Assembly (NCBI GenBank): GCA_030063045.1
Contig: JAQSEB010000147.1
Span: 248,001 to 312,000, forward strand
DNA: 64,000 nt
Source: Pratylenchus scribneri
Taxonomy: Eukaryota; Nematoda; Chromadorea; Rhabditida; Pratylenchidae
Reading direction: 5' to 3'
Part shown: positions 20,234-32,664 of the stretch, one piece after another
How positions within the stretch are numbered: the first letter of the stretch is position 1
Layout: each line of letters opens with the position of its first letter
Translations under genes and position numbers: made by a program
Notes under the pieces: model-generated
The model's input: the letters and a program-made list of their open reading frames with translations, nothing else
What the model was told of the DNA's origin: nothing
Databases searched by the model: none

Positions 20234-23200
20234 ATGCTTCTTCCACTTTTCCTTTTTATTTCATTTCCGCTTCTACTAAAAGCTGATGACTCCAATGAAC
20301 CTCCGATTGTACCCTTTGAAGAAATTGAGGAATATAAAAACATTGAATCATTTTCCAATGGCATACATTTTGAGCCAAGACAAAAATGTCCTTGTGGAGA
20401 ATACAAATTGAATGAAATGAAATTGGTCTACTTTCAATGGGACAACACTGAAATGAACGAAAAGCAGTTGGCCAGATATTTAATCAGTACAACATATTTT
20501 AATGAAGGCAAATTTTCAAGAGTAAGTGAGAAATTTTACAAAATAATTGATAATGAGAATTGCGATTTTTAAGATTTATCATGCTACTCGGATTTCCTAT
20601 CCAGAAAATGACCCATACCCACATGAATGTGTGGCCATCAAAATGGCCAAAGAAAGAAAAGATGCAATTTTTATAGAAGATGTAGAAAATATAAACCCTA
20701 TGATTCTGATCAATAGGGAAATAAATTTAGTCGAATCTTTCAGAGGGACAAAACACATTATTGGCTATGGCCCTCGGTAATTTTTTTATAGAATATAAGC
20801 AAATAAATGTCATTTTTAAATTTTACTTTTGGAAATTATTAAATTAGTAATATTTATATTTATTAAGCCCACACAACAAATCATATTTCACATTCAATTT
20901 TATTTTAATAAATATTAAATTAAAATTACATATAAATATAATATTAATATTAGGATAATTTATTCTAAATTTACCGAAAATTCCTATAAAACAAAATTTA
21001 CATAGTTTTATTTATAGTATATAATTAATTTACAGGAAAGCCCCAAACTATATATATTATTTCGATAGAATTAGTCAAGACGCATCAAATACTATATAAT
21101 TTGTTGAGTTTATGCTGAAAATTAAGGGATTAAGCCGTTTTTCCTTTTCATTTAAAAACTATTTTAAAATAAGTTAAACCCAAACAAAATGATTATCAAA
21201 TTATGCATCTCACCGAGATCTATCGAATGGGTATTTGTTTAGGGGTCTAGAATAATACAATAAACCGCTATAAACTTTTCTGCATTTCCAATACTCTTCA
21301 GCAAATTCTTTTTTTTCTACAAAGTATATATTTTAAAGGCAAAAAACAATTAATTTTAATATAATTTTCAGTCATTATTATTATTATAATCCAAATGAAT
21401 ATGATAAGCAACAAGCAATTGTAATGCAAATTGGTAATGATTTTGATGTTTATTGGGGCCAGATGGAGGACAATGTGGATGATAATAATAAAAAATATAG
21501 TGAAGAAATGATGCTGCAAATTTTGAAACAAATTTTAATTGGAATTGACGAAATTCACCAGAAAGGTGATTAAAAAATACTCCAAAATTTAAATTTCCCT
21601 TTTAAAAATATTTCTATTTATATTCTCATTAAATATTATTATTTTTAATTATAATTAATTTAAATTTTGAAAAGATTTTGTTCATCTTGACTTGAAACCC
21701 GGCAATATTGTGAAAATGCCTGGAAATGAAATTCAATTAAAATTAATTGATTTTGGCAGTGCCATTAAATTGGAAAATGGACAGGCATTTGAAAAAAGGG
21801 AAAAAATAACAATAACTCAAGAATTTGCGGCACCAGAAATTTATATGGCGAAAAATGAAGATCAAATTAAAGTTAGATTTTTAAAATAATTTTTTTATTA
21901 AATATAACGGTACTGGCTTTTCCTCTATCCTACATCAAATTTTTTTTGGAAAGGAAGGGGGATGAGATGGGAATGGGAATGAACAATTTTTCTATTTCTT
22001 TCATATTAAGAATTCGCAATGGGGGTATTATAAGTGCTGCTTGCTGCTAGTTTTTTTCAGAAAAACTTAAAAAATGAAAATAAAGATTTTGGTGTCGAAA
22101 TAAAGATATTTTGATTAAGTAAATATAAAAGAATTATTGATTGATACTAATCTAATAACAGCAGTAGATTGGGCTAACTTATGTATGTTTTTGAGAAAAC
22201 ACTTTTTCAATTTTTTGAACCGCAGGCGAAAAACAAAAAATTGTCCCGCATAGAGAATATTTAGACAAAAATGGAGCTGCAAGGAAAAAATTTAATAAAA
22301 AATTATTCTAATATACAAAAAGAATATTAAAATACACAGTACACAGCATAGACCAAATAAAATACAAAATCTTTAAATAAAGTTAATAATCTGACAAACC
22401 TGGATGAAGGGACTAGTAAGTGCAGAGTTAAAAAATATAATAATTAAAAAATTAATTTAGATATTATTTTTTAAAATAATTAATATATTTAAAAAATAAA
22501 TAACAAAAAGTTAAAAAAATGTCAAAAATTTAATTACAATATTTCAAAATAAATAATAATTTTTTAAAATCATTTTTAAGATTACTGAAAAAGTGGATAT
22601 CTGGTCTTTTGGTATGATCATTCTGGATTTACTCTCAAATACGCCAACATATAAAGATGGAAAAAAGGAAAATAAGCCTTTATTAGACTATTTAAATATG
22701 CCAAGCAAAAACAGACCAAAAAAATACCGATTTGAAAATGGAATCAATCAAGAAAGTCTGCTTGCTGAGATTATTGCAAATCATTTGAGTCAAAATACAG
22801 AAGCTGAAGTAGAGGAAGCATTGAAAATATTTCTGGCTAAATTGGAAAATGTGCATGCGTATCCAAAAGTCATTAAGATATTGAAAGTAAATTTAAAATA
22901 ATATTTTAATATTATTATTATTTATTATTTAATTTATTATTTATTTTGCATTCTTTTTCCAATTTTCTTTCCTAATAAGGCAGATTTTTTTTTGTCTATT
23001 TTGAATTTTCTGATAATTGTTACATTTTCCTTTAAAAATTAATTTCAAAAATGTTATCATAAAAACCAAAATAAAACTTTTAAAAATTAAGACAAAATAG
23101 TTTAATGTATTTTCTTCTTTTCTTTACCAATTTTGCAGATAGCGAATTCAATCATTATATAGAATTTTTTTAAGTTTTTATAAAATAAAACAATTATTAA

Positions 23201-24839
23201 TTTTGATTTTTAATTATTTGTTTTATTTTCAGGATTGCCTAATATGGGAGCCAGAAAAGAGGCCATCTGCCAAAGCTTTAATAAAAGAACATTTCAAAGA
23301 CATTTCTACAACATCCGCCGAAACAACAAAAAATGCCGATTTTTTTGTAAAGGGAAATGAAAATCAAGACAATTTTTTTGGAGAAGAAATCCCAAAAAAT
23401 GTTGATTTCTATGAAAAATGGTTAAATATTTAGAGTTACAATTTATTAAAATGTCTCTCAAAATGGCAAACAAATCAACGGAATATAGGAAAGAACAGCT
23501 AGAAAAGTATATGAAAATGGTTAAAAATATGGATGAAATAAATCGAATAAAACAACAATCAAAGACAGTCAATCCTCGTCCATTTTCAAAACCTGGCAAA
23601 ATTCGTCACATCTTTAATAAGTCATATTCATTTCCTGGAGCAAAGCCAGCAGAAGTTTTAACTAATTATGGAGAAATCAAAGTTGAGAAAATGGAAATGC
23701 TGGAAAAACATCAACAAATGAAGGGACAATCATCAAAACAAAGAATACATAAACAAGAACAACAATCAGAGGAACCCGATGAAATGGAGATTGACAAATC
23801 ATCAACATCAGCATCATCATTTATAAGTGCGACGAGTGCCGAATGTGAAAGTGCAGAGAGTGCCGAATGTGAAAGTGAGGGGAGTGACGAATCATTTAAA
23901 AGTTTGAATAATAATGAATTATTTGAAAATGAAGATGGAGATGAATTATCTGCTGAAGAAGAAAAAAAACCGTCATTGGATGAATTAACTCATCAACAAG
24001 GAGAACAACAATCATTGATGAGTCATAATTTTGGGAATTTTCATGGTCACCCATTACCGCATTCTTCACAATTTTCTGTTGATGGACCAAATCCAATGCA
24101 AAAAAGTTTGATTAAAAAACATGACGATCATAAAGGAAAAGGCATTCTCCTTCCTCATCATAAGGCGGATCAACTGCCTCATCAATCTAATCCATTACCA
24201 TCATCTCCCAATAAACTTTCTAAATCATTTTCATTTCCTTCGGCAAAGTCAAAAATTGAAACCAATTTTCAAGAAAATAAAAATGTGAAAAAAGAAGACC
24301 AGCAGCATGAAAAACAACAACAAAAGGAGGGACATTCCTCGAAACATGGAATAAAAAAAAGTACATCTTCAATTTCAGAGTTAAACTCTCTTTTTAATTC
24401 GCCTCATTCATCGTCGCATAATTCTGCAAAAAAATCGCCAAATTTGTTTAAACAAAATTTGCCAAAATTCCACCGGTCCAAATCGGATACTGATCTGAGA
24501 GAACAAAAAAATGCAACATTTTTAGAGGGAAAAATGCCATTGAAAAAACATCTCGAAATCCATTCATACAATTCATCAAAAAAGTCAAAGACAGAAAGTG
24601 AAATTAATATAGTGCCGGAAAATGGGAAATCACTCGATACTGTCACCAATGTTTTGCCTTCAAAGAAATTACCACCTATTCATTCTTCAAAGGACCGAAA
24701 GAGAATGGAAATTTATGACAAAAAGTCAAATCACCCTATAATCAAATTTTTGAAGAAGAAAACAGCAAAATTATGCAAAATTGGCGTTAATTGCTTTTTG
24801 GGTTTGTTCAGGTTTTACAATTGTGAATATTTAATTTAA
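20234..24839 (+). CDS. A1: secreted kinase-like gene with an apparent frameshift in the tail
   Basis: Exons: 20234-20521, 20574-20776, 21372-21565, 21675-21871, 22581-22886, 23233 onward. Exon 1: signal peptide (LPLFLFISFPLLL), Cys-Pro-Cys-Gly, ARYLIS and a degenerate glycine loop (NEGKFSR). Exon 2: CVAIKMA Lys and NREI (helix C Glu). Exon 3: AIVMQIG hinge. Exon 4: HLDLKPGN, IDFGSA, AAPEI. Exon 5: VDIWSFGM. Exon 6: WEPEKRPSAK, then the frame ends at 23433. The tail continues in the +1 frame to 24839: Ser/Lys/His-rich, with EGHSSKHGI and a C-terminal CKIGVNCFLGLFRFYN motif. Paralogs read DFF-E-KMTKYLDEQF here; one extra A in GAAAAATGG near 23412 would join the frames, so a 1-base deletion or an assembly error is likely. 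As written the protein is 462 aa. Confidence 0.8.
21040..21285. mobile_element. MITE family II copy in A1 intron 2
   Basis: Diverged palindrome with attagtcaagacgcatcaaat on the left and tcaccgagatctatcgaatg on the right around ttaagccgtttttcc. About 245 bp. Confidence 0.55.
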
Positions 24840-24860
24840 AGGTCCCGGCAATTATGCGGA
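24838..24860 (+). promoter_or_regulatory. Conserved post-stop element of A1
   Basis: The block aaaggtcccggcaattatgc starts at the stop codon; equivalents follow A2-A6. Probably a 3' UTR signal or a remnant of once-coding tail. Confidence 0.5.
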
Positions 24861-25844
24861 AGAATTGGAGAGAAAAACGAAGAAAGGAAAGCAAAGAAAT
24901 TGAACAAAATTTCCTTATTTTTTTCAAAATGTTAATTTTTTCCTTTATTAAATATTTTTAAGATATTCTTTATATTTGGGATTTAATTATTAATTTTTCA
25001 AAATGTAAATTATTTTATTGCAAATATTTATCCTCCAGAGACAATTTTCCCTTTTATTTCGAATTCGCCATTTTAATCCGCATTTTAATTTGATGTTTTG
25101 TCATTGGAAACCTAAAAATGTATAAAAATTTTAAACAAAAAGTACATCACTCGATTGAGAGTCAAGAAGAATTTCGATTAATGTTTTGAATGATCAAAAT
25201 CAACAGTACATATTGCCCGTAAAAATTTGACACGATCAAATTCCGCGATATCCCAACTGGGCGACGACGCTTGTAGCTAATTAACTAAGAGCTAAACCGA
25301 TATTAGTGATTTTTATGTTAAAATTAAAGAGGGCACTTTTGGCTATCGATAGATATAAAATTTTGGATGATTAAGATTTGGTGGAATTGTGTTCAAAAAA
25401 CGTGAAAAATTCGCAAATTTCTAATAATAATATTATTTAATTGTTTTTATGTACATCTCTGTTATTGTGTACCGCTTAAAAATGCCAACGGATGGACAAA
25501 TCTTTCCTCTCGTCCTCATCAATTTTCGCTCATCAATTAAGTCAGCATAAATGAGAATATTTTCGATAGATGGGCAATAATGTTACGATTGATCAGAACC
25601 AAAATACATTAATAAATTACCCGTAAAAATGTCCACGGATGGCCAAATCATTTTCCCCATTCCTCATCAATTTTCGATCGGTTGTCATTGGGCAGCGCCC
25701 ATTCTCTGGGCCAGCAAGCATTATTGTCTTAAATCAACCGTCCATATCCTTATCCCTTTTTGGCTATATTTAATATTTTTTTTCATCCACATTTTTTATT
25801 TCTAATAAGCCAAAATTTTTCCTATACTCCGCAGGGTACTTATT
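24861..25844. other. Intergenic between A1 and A2
   Basis: AT-rich with two imperfect copies of a segment containing gcccgtaaaaat and ccacggatgg-caaatc-tt (near 25215, 25480 and 25620). No gene and no copy of the upstream module seen before the other A genes. Confidence 0.45.
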
Positions 25845-26085
25845 TGGTTTGTAATTTGTATCCCCATTTTTGCTGAGAAGGGAAAAATGAAGGGTCCCCC
25901 TTTGGGTCATCAGAATTAATAAGAGTAGGGTCATTAAGGGGTTATTTTAGATGATATTACATATTACAACCCGGAATGATCTTTAAAGATCCTCTAACCC
26001 TAATCGACCCATAGGGGAAGCCTTCAATTTTCCTCATGAATTGACTAAATGGGGCCAACAAAGCACCTACTAATATCCCTCCAAC
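25845..26085. mobile_element. MITE family III copy upstream of A2
   Basis: Starts gcagggtacttatttggttt and ends with inverse-like ggccaacaaagcacctac; inside, gggtccccctttgggtcatc faces gacccataggggaagcc. Same layout as 57313-57571. Confidence 0.65.
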
Positions 26086-26089
26086 TTAT

Positions 26090-26325
26090 ATTAGTTATAG
26101 TTTATAGATCGTATCGAAACGCTTCTTTTCAGCTAAATATCGAAGCTGAGCGAATTAAACCATCTAAACCATTTTTCAAGTTTTTGATTTTATTTAAACA
26201 CTTTAATTTTAGGCAAAATCTGACATATTAATATAACATTCGATGCGTTTGGATGATATATCTACAAATTGGTGTAAGGTTTATAGGGTCTAAAATCAAT
26301 TTCTGCTATATATTAGAAATCAAAA
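26090..26325. mobile_element. MITE family II copy upstream of A2
   Basis: Directly follows the family III copy. It has tatagatcgtatcgaaacgc facing cgatgcgtttggatgatata, with accatctaaaccatttttca in the middle. It sits where the upstream module is found in other A genes. Confidence 0.65.
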
Positions 26326-28047
26326 ACTAATTTGATGCAAATAATTATCATCATATTAAAATTTTTGTTTTCATAAAATTAATTTAATTTTTTATTTAGA
26401 TATTAAATATCCATATTCCCATTTAATTTATGTTTCTTCCACTCCTCTTCTTTATTTCCTTACCCTTTCTACTTGATATTGCTGACTCCAATGAACTTCC
26501 GATTGAACCATTTGATCAACTGTGGAATTATGCAAAAGCGGAGTCATTTGCCAACGCTTTACATTTTGAGCCAGAACAAAAATGCCCTTGTGGAGAATAC
26601 AAATTGAATGAAATGAAATTGGTCTACTTTCAATGGAACAACCCGAATGTCATTGAAAAATACGAAATAGAAATGGCCAGATATTTGATCAGTAAAACGT
26701 ATATTCATGATGGCAAATTGTCAAGAGTAAGTGGGAAATTTTGCCAAATATCGCCTCGGTTCGGTTAACCGACCGTCTCCAACCCTATTGTCAACCATTA
26801 AACCGCTGAAATCCATTAAGGATTTGAAGGAATCGGTCCGCGCATGCCTTTTGATTCTTTGCGCAGCGTCGGTACAGTCGAGAGCTATGCGAATTCATAG
26901 TGAAGATGAGAGATAGCAAAGATGAAGAAGGGAGAGAAAAAAAGAAATCCAGTAAAATATAAATTTAAAAATCCATTTTATTTTTAAAATTAGTTAATTT
27001 TAAAAAAAATTTTTTAAGATTTATCATGCCACTCTGATTTCCTATCCAGAAAATAAGCCGCATAAATGTGTGGCCATCAAAATGGTAAATGATAAAGAAG
27101 GGATTATAGATGATGACCTGATTCGTAAGGAGAGAGAAGTGTTGGAATCATTGAAAAATACAAAACATATTATTGGCTGTGGCCCATAGTAATTTTGTAG
27201 AATTATCATACAAATTATTCAATTTAAATTAAATTAAATGCAAAATAACAATTAAATTATAATATAATTTTCAGCCATTCTTATTCAAATTATAATGAAG
27301 AATTGGATCCAGCATTGGTAATGGAAATTGGTCAAGATTTTAATGCCTATTGGAGCCAACTGGATGATACAAAATATAGTGAAGAGATGATGCTGAAAAT
27401 TTTGAAGCAAATTTTAATTGGAATTGACGGGTTCCATCAGAAAAGTAAGTCAAAAAAAAATCAAAATTAATTAAAGTAAAAAATTTTTATAATTAAATTT
27501 TAATTTATGCTTTTTAAAAATATTTTTATTCATTTTTTTCTAATCCCCTCATTGGTTTTTATTATTTTTAATTAAATTCCAATTTCAATTAGATTTTGTT
27601 CATCTTAATTTGAAAATCGCCAATGTTGTGAAAATGCCTGGAAATGTAATTCATTTGAAAATAATCGATTTTGGCAGTGCCATTAAATTAGAGAATGGGG
27701 AGGCGAAGAAAATTAAAAAATATTTAACAACAAATCCAAATTTTTTTCAAATTCAATTGAAATTGGCCGATTTTGGCAGTGCCAATAAATTGGAAAATAG
27801 GCAGCCCAAAGAAATAAGGAAAAAATTAACAACAACTCCACAATTTTTGGCACCAGAAATTGAAATGGCAGAAGATGAACAAGAAGTTTTGGTTTGAATT
27901 TAAAATATTATTTACCAAATGAATTGTAATGGAACTGGTTATTCGGTCACAATGTATCTCACAAACCTTTTTCCGGAGGAAAGAAGGAGAGCAGAAATGA
28001 ATATAATTTTCAATTTTTTATAGATGTTCCACTTCCATAGGTATTAG

Positions 28048-28375
28048 CCGAGACATTTGCGGAGAAAGGTTCTGGCGTCGATGGTGGTAAAGTTATTGTA
28101 GCATTATTTAGAGTATTTTATTAAGCATAAATTGGCTAAAAATTATATCAAAAGCACTGACCAATATTTAATTTGCACCGAATTATGGCCAAAAAACCGT
28201 TGGTTTAATTAAAATTGTATTTCTGGCCTTTTTGGCCATAATTCTTTGAATATTCAATATTGGCCAATGCTTTTGATATCATTTATAGCTAATTTTTTGC
28301 CCAATAAAATGCTCAAAACAATTCTATATTAGTTTTATCACAATCGTCTACCAGACTAATTCATCTGGAATTGTC
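28048..28375. mobile_element. MITE family I copy in A2 intron 4
   Basis: Palindrome: gacatttgcggagaaaggtt and ggtggtaaagttattgtagc on the left, tttatcacaatcgtctacca on the right; the centre has ggccaaaaaaccgttggttt mirrored by ggcctttttggccataatt. This copy is more decayed than the others. Confidence 0.75.
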
Positions 28376-28963
28376 GTAATCTAATAAGTTCAAGTGAATG
28401 AATGTATTTATATAGGTGAAGATGGGTCGCCGATTCAATTATTAAATATTCTTTTTTAAATTTAACTAAAAAAATGCCTAAAATGACAAAAATATTATTA
28501 AAAAATAAATAATTTTATTAATAAATTTTTAGATTACAGAAAAAGCGGATATCTGGTCTTTTGGGATAATCATCATTGATTTGCTTTCAAATACGCCAAT
28601 ATTTAAAAAAGAATTTGAAGAAAATTTTCAAAATGGAGAAGAAAAAGAAGACAATCTCAAACAGAGATTGGTATACATGGAAATTTTCCAACTATACTCT
28701 ACATCTACATTTACATGACCTCATGTATAGCTAAGTATACATATACATATACATTTTTTATTTCATCTATATGTAGAGTATATGTATATGTAGAGTATAG
28801 CAGTTTTCCTATACATTTTCCTATACATTTTCGAAAATTTCAATTTATAATAAAAAAAATTTCTTTTATTTAAAATGACAATAAATGTAATAAATATTGC
28901 AAAATTTATATCGAGTAACAATTAATCAAATTTCCTTTGTTCAAATGGATAAATATTTCTGGT

Positions 28964-31900
28964 TTACAAGTTCAGAATAAATTCTGTCTCTGTTCCTTCT
29001 TTTTTCCTTTTGTTCAAATGGATGAATAATTTATGATTCAAAAGTTCTGAACCCATTCTGTTCCTTCTTTTTTCAGTCGCAATTCCCGCATAACTGAAAA
29101 TCCGCTCTTGTGCCGCCGAAGTTGCCGGAACTGACAAAGTTTGAATGGCAAATTCTTTCAATACACTCCATCTTGAATCCGCTTCAAGCTGAAAATTGTT
29201 TTAGGAATTAATTTTCAAATATAAAAAATACCCAAAATACAATCGGATCAATATCTTCAGGCATTGTTTCTTTTGCCCAACTCAAATATGCATTGATTCC
29301 TTTTTCCAATTCATTAATCGGTTCCTTTGCCTTTGAAGAATTTGCAGTTTTTCGCCTCTTCTCTGCTTTCAATCGATCAAATGACGACATATTTTCATCA
29401 ATTGATGTATTAATTTGATTTTGAATGATTTGCTGCTTCTGAACTTGGGAATTGAATTTGACCTTAAGTTTTTTAATTTTATTTAATAAATTTGGTTAAA
29501 AATTTAAATAAATACGTTCGATTTTAATAATCCTTTCGCAGTGAATTCATCAATTTCTTCCATTAGCCAACAGTAATTCGGGTCGAGAAATGTGGAAACG
29601 ATGAAGATTTTGTCAAATTTTTGATCACGCATATCAAAAACAAAAGAAAATCTTTTTTGAATTTCTGCAACAAATTCGTCCCGAATAGTTTTCATCACAG
29701 GATTTTTCGAAAAATCTTTCGACTAATTTAATTTTAAATTTTATCAATTTAAATGTTTAAAAACCTCAGCATCATGAAGAAAATTTTTGAGTCTGGAAAA
29801 CACCATTGAAATTGTGACCATTTTTTCAGACTAAATTTATTATCAATTATATTATTAACAATTATTAAATTACTTGAATTGCCGTCAAAATTTCCAAAAT
29901 TGGTGTCAGAAAATGAACAATTTGGCCGAGCTCAATAATTTCAATATTTGTTGGAAATCCAATAGATTTTCCTCGAATTATCTTAAATTAAATTAAACTT
30001 AAAAATATAATAATAAAATAACCTTTTTGACTTCATCTTTGATTTTTAAAAATCGTTCGATGGCCAAAATCCATTGTCCCCATCTTGTGCCGCAAAATTT
30101 CAAGAGAGAAAGCCCAGTGGCAATAATTAATTCATTTTTTGATTGATGCGATTTATTAAAATGATTAATCATTCTTTTGATTAACGAAAATCCATCCATT
30201 ATCATCACATGTCTTTTCAGAATAAACATCAAGGCCAAATTGATTGAATGTGCAATACATCCAAATCTCATCATACTAAAGAAAATATTAAATTTTTTAT
30301 TATAATTTTAATAAAATAAATAAAACTCTGTATATTTGTCAAAATCCTCAAATTCATTCTCATCCGCTTCCACTTCCAGACCGAAAAATTTTCTTGGTTC
30401 TTCAAATTCCGACTCATTTTCTGATTCTGATGATTCATTTTCATCATCTTCATTTTTAAATGCTGCAATCATGTTGCTAGCATTGTCGGAAATTATTTTT
30501 AGCATGTTTTCTTCTGGCAATTTGAATTCCTCAAGAATGGAAAAAAATATCTCGCGAATATATGAGCCTAATTCGATTAATATAATTTTGATTTGATTAT
30601 AAATTAACCTGTGTGTTTTGATTTAAGTGGGCGCATTTCAAGGAAAATTCGCTCAAATCGTTTAGATTCCAAGTTATAAAATTGAACAGAAACACCTAAA
30701 ACAAAACATAAAATAGTATTTTATTTAATTCAAACCTAAATAAGCTGTCTTCATATTTGGATCAGTCCAAATATCTAAAATGCCACTGAATTTCGGTGCC
30801 ATATTCTCAAATCTTTTGGTAAAATGCATTTTCTTCTTAGTATAAAATTCGCTGATCAATTTTTTGAAAGCCTTATAATCGGATGGAACCTAATAAAAAA
30901 GTAAATAAAATAAATGTTTAAATAAATAATACATTTAATTGCGAATCGGCAACTGAAAATAAACCTCGAAATTCATCTGATTTCGATTGGTAAATCGTCA
31001 CATTTGGTTTACAGCAATAAAAAATGATTGATTCATTGAATTTTAATTGCCTTAATTAAATCAATTAGTGAAAAATATTACAAATTAAAATTTCCATACT
31101 TTGGATTATCCTTCGAATATTTTTTTGCAGATGGAAATGTCAATTTTTGTTGTTTTGGATCATCAATTTTTCGCTTTTTTACTGGATGACCAGCAGCTGC
31201 ATTTTTATTTCTCTCTTCTTCGACAATTTTAAACTCTTTTGAATGTTGCGATTTTAAATGTAAATTCCTGGCATGACCACGGCTACAATTTTCCTATAGC
31301 CGTAGCCGTTTTAGCCGTGGCTATTTCATAGCCGTAGCCGCCCGTAGCCGCCTATTTTTTGAAATTTTATAGCCGTAGCCGTCCGCGGCTAGCCGCGGTT
31401 AGCCGTATTTTAGAAAAAAATTTTTTTGGTCAAAAAAATTTTTATAAAATGTCCAGAAAAGAAAAAATAGGCAAAAAATTATCCCGCTGGGAAAAATTTG
31501 CAAATTATTTACCAAAAATTTTAAAATAATGGCAAAAATTTGTAAATAAAAAAAATAATAAATATTGATGGAGGGAATTTTAAGAAAAGTTCTTTAAAAA
31601 ATAGAAAATTTGTGGATGGCGGCTATCCCGCGGCTAACCGCGGCTATGGGTTTATAGCCGTTAGCCGCCCTTTAGCCGTCAAATTTTCAAAATTTGTAGC
31701 CGTTAGCCGCCCGTAGCCGCGGCTAACCGCGGCTAACCGCGGCTTAGCCGTAGCCGTGGTCATGCCTGGTAAATTCGCCAAATTTGCATTGGGACATTCA
31801 GTTGTATAATGAAATGTTTTTCCGCATGTTTTGATTAGGCATTTCCATTCTTTTTTCTCTTTATTAATGTCAAAAAATTGCCAAGCCGGGTCCGTTCGTT

Positions 31901-32015
31901 TGGATTTGTTTTTGGAAACCTCTTGTTCCTGATTTTCATTTCCTTCTTCATTCAAAGAGCCATCATTTTGCTGATTACCATCTTCTTGTTCATTCATAAT
32001 TATCTCATCATCCAT
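28964..32015 (-). pseudogene. hAT transposase, multi-exon, split by a nested MITE
   Basis: Starts at the ATG at 32015 with an acidic N-terminus, then a BED-type zinc finger (CLIKTCGKTFHYTTECP); the finger's His pair falls after 31260, beyond the nested MITE at 31268-31768. Further - strand blocks: 30308-30520 with the hAT motif SDNASNMIAAF followed by an acidic insert, 29999-30274 with CIAHSINLAL and CGTRWGQW, 29504-29698, 29208-29390, and 28964-29161 with the C-terminal dimerisation motif (VPATSAAQERIFSYAG). Small introns separate the blocks. The family's catalytic Asp/Asp/Glu set is only partly located by eye. The MITE breaks the DNA-binding finger, so this copy is probably not autonomous unless the MITE is spliced out. 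Confidence 0.8.
31268..31768. mobile_element. GC-richer MITE nested in the hAT element
   Basis: The ends CTGGCATGACCACGGCTA and TAGCCGTGGTCATGCCTG are inverted copies. The exact 8-bp repeat GTAAATTC flanks it at 31260-31267 and 31769-31776. Inside are many tagccg / cggcta repeats on both arms, so it is highly palindromic. 501 bp. The CAG-like ends and 8-bp target suggest a non-autonomous hAT. Confidence 0.88.
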
Positions 32016-32664
32016 ATTTAAATTCTGAAAAGAATATTTAAATAAATGTTCATTATTTCTATTAATTAAAAAATATAATAGCTTTTATGAATAAAATATA
32101 TTCGAAGATTCAACTTTTACATTTGCAATGGAAATTGTCACTTTCTGAAAAAAAAATTACAAAATGCCAGAAAAAATATGAAAAAATATGGAAATTCCCT
32201 TAAAATTTTGGGTATAGAATCAAGCTCTATGTATAGCAAAATGTATAGGAAAACACCTCTACATTTACATAAAATTTTCCAGCTATACTCTACATCTACA
32301 TTTACATGGGCCTCATGTAGAGTATATGTATATGTATAGAATGTATATGTATATGTATAGAATCACCTATACATATACATTTTCCTATACATATACCAAT
32401 CTCTGATCTCAAATATGAGATTATTCCCAAATATTTGAACAATAAAGAAATAGAAGAAATAAAGCCAGAAATAGAGATAAATTTGGACAAATTTTTGCCT
32501 AAATTGGAAGAATCTTATCCAAAAATCTTTGCAATATTAAAAGTAAATTATATTTATTTAATTTATCGGTTCTTTTTTTTTTATTTTAAGTCCGCCTCGA
32601 TTTTTGTCTTTACTTTTTCCTTAACTTTCAAATTATAGGGAATTGTTTTTCAACCATTCAAAAA

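Larger units (their letters stand above)
28662..32405 (-). mobile_element. hAT-family DNA transposon inserted in A2 exon 5
   Basis: The ends are CAGAGATTGGTATA at 28662 and TATACCAATCTCTG at 32392-32405, perfect 14-bp terminal inverted repeats of the hAT type. It is flanked by an exact 8-bp target duplication ATCTCAAA (28654-28661 and 32406-32413). Both ends carry subterminal repeats of tacatatacat / tatgtatatg and catctacatttacatg. The transposase is on the - strand. Length 3744 bp includes a 501-bp nested MITE. Identical terminal repeats and target copies suggest a recent insertion. Confidence 0.93.

Noticed and set aside
23896..24649. Reverse frames in the A1 tail
   Set aside because: Antisense shadows of the Ser/Lys-rich A1 tail.
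31268..31768. Alternative coding exon of the transposase
   Set aside because: The tagccg-rich palindrome has inverted ends and its own target duplication, so it is an insertion.
28662..32405. Retrovirus-like or LINE element
   Set aside because: The terminal repeats, 8-bp target duplication, BED finger and C-terminal dimerisation motif identify a hAT DNA transposon; no reverse transcriptase motif is present.
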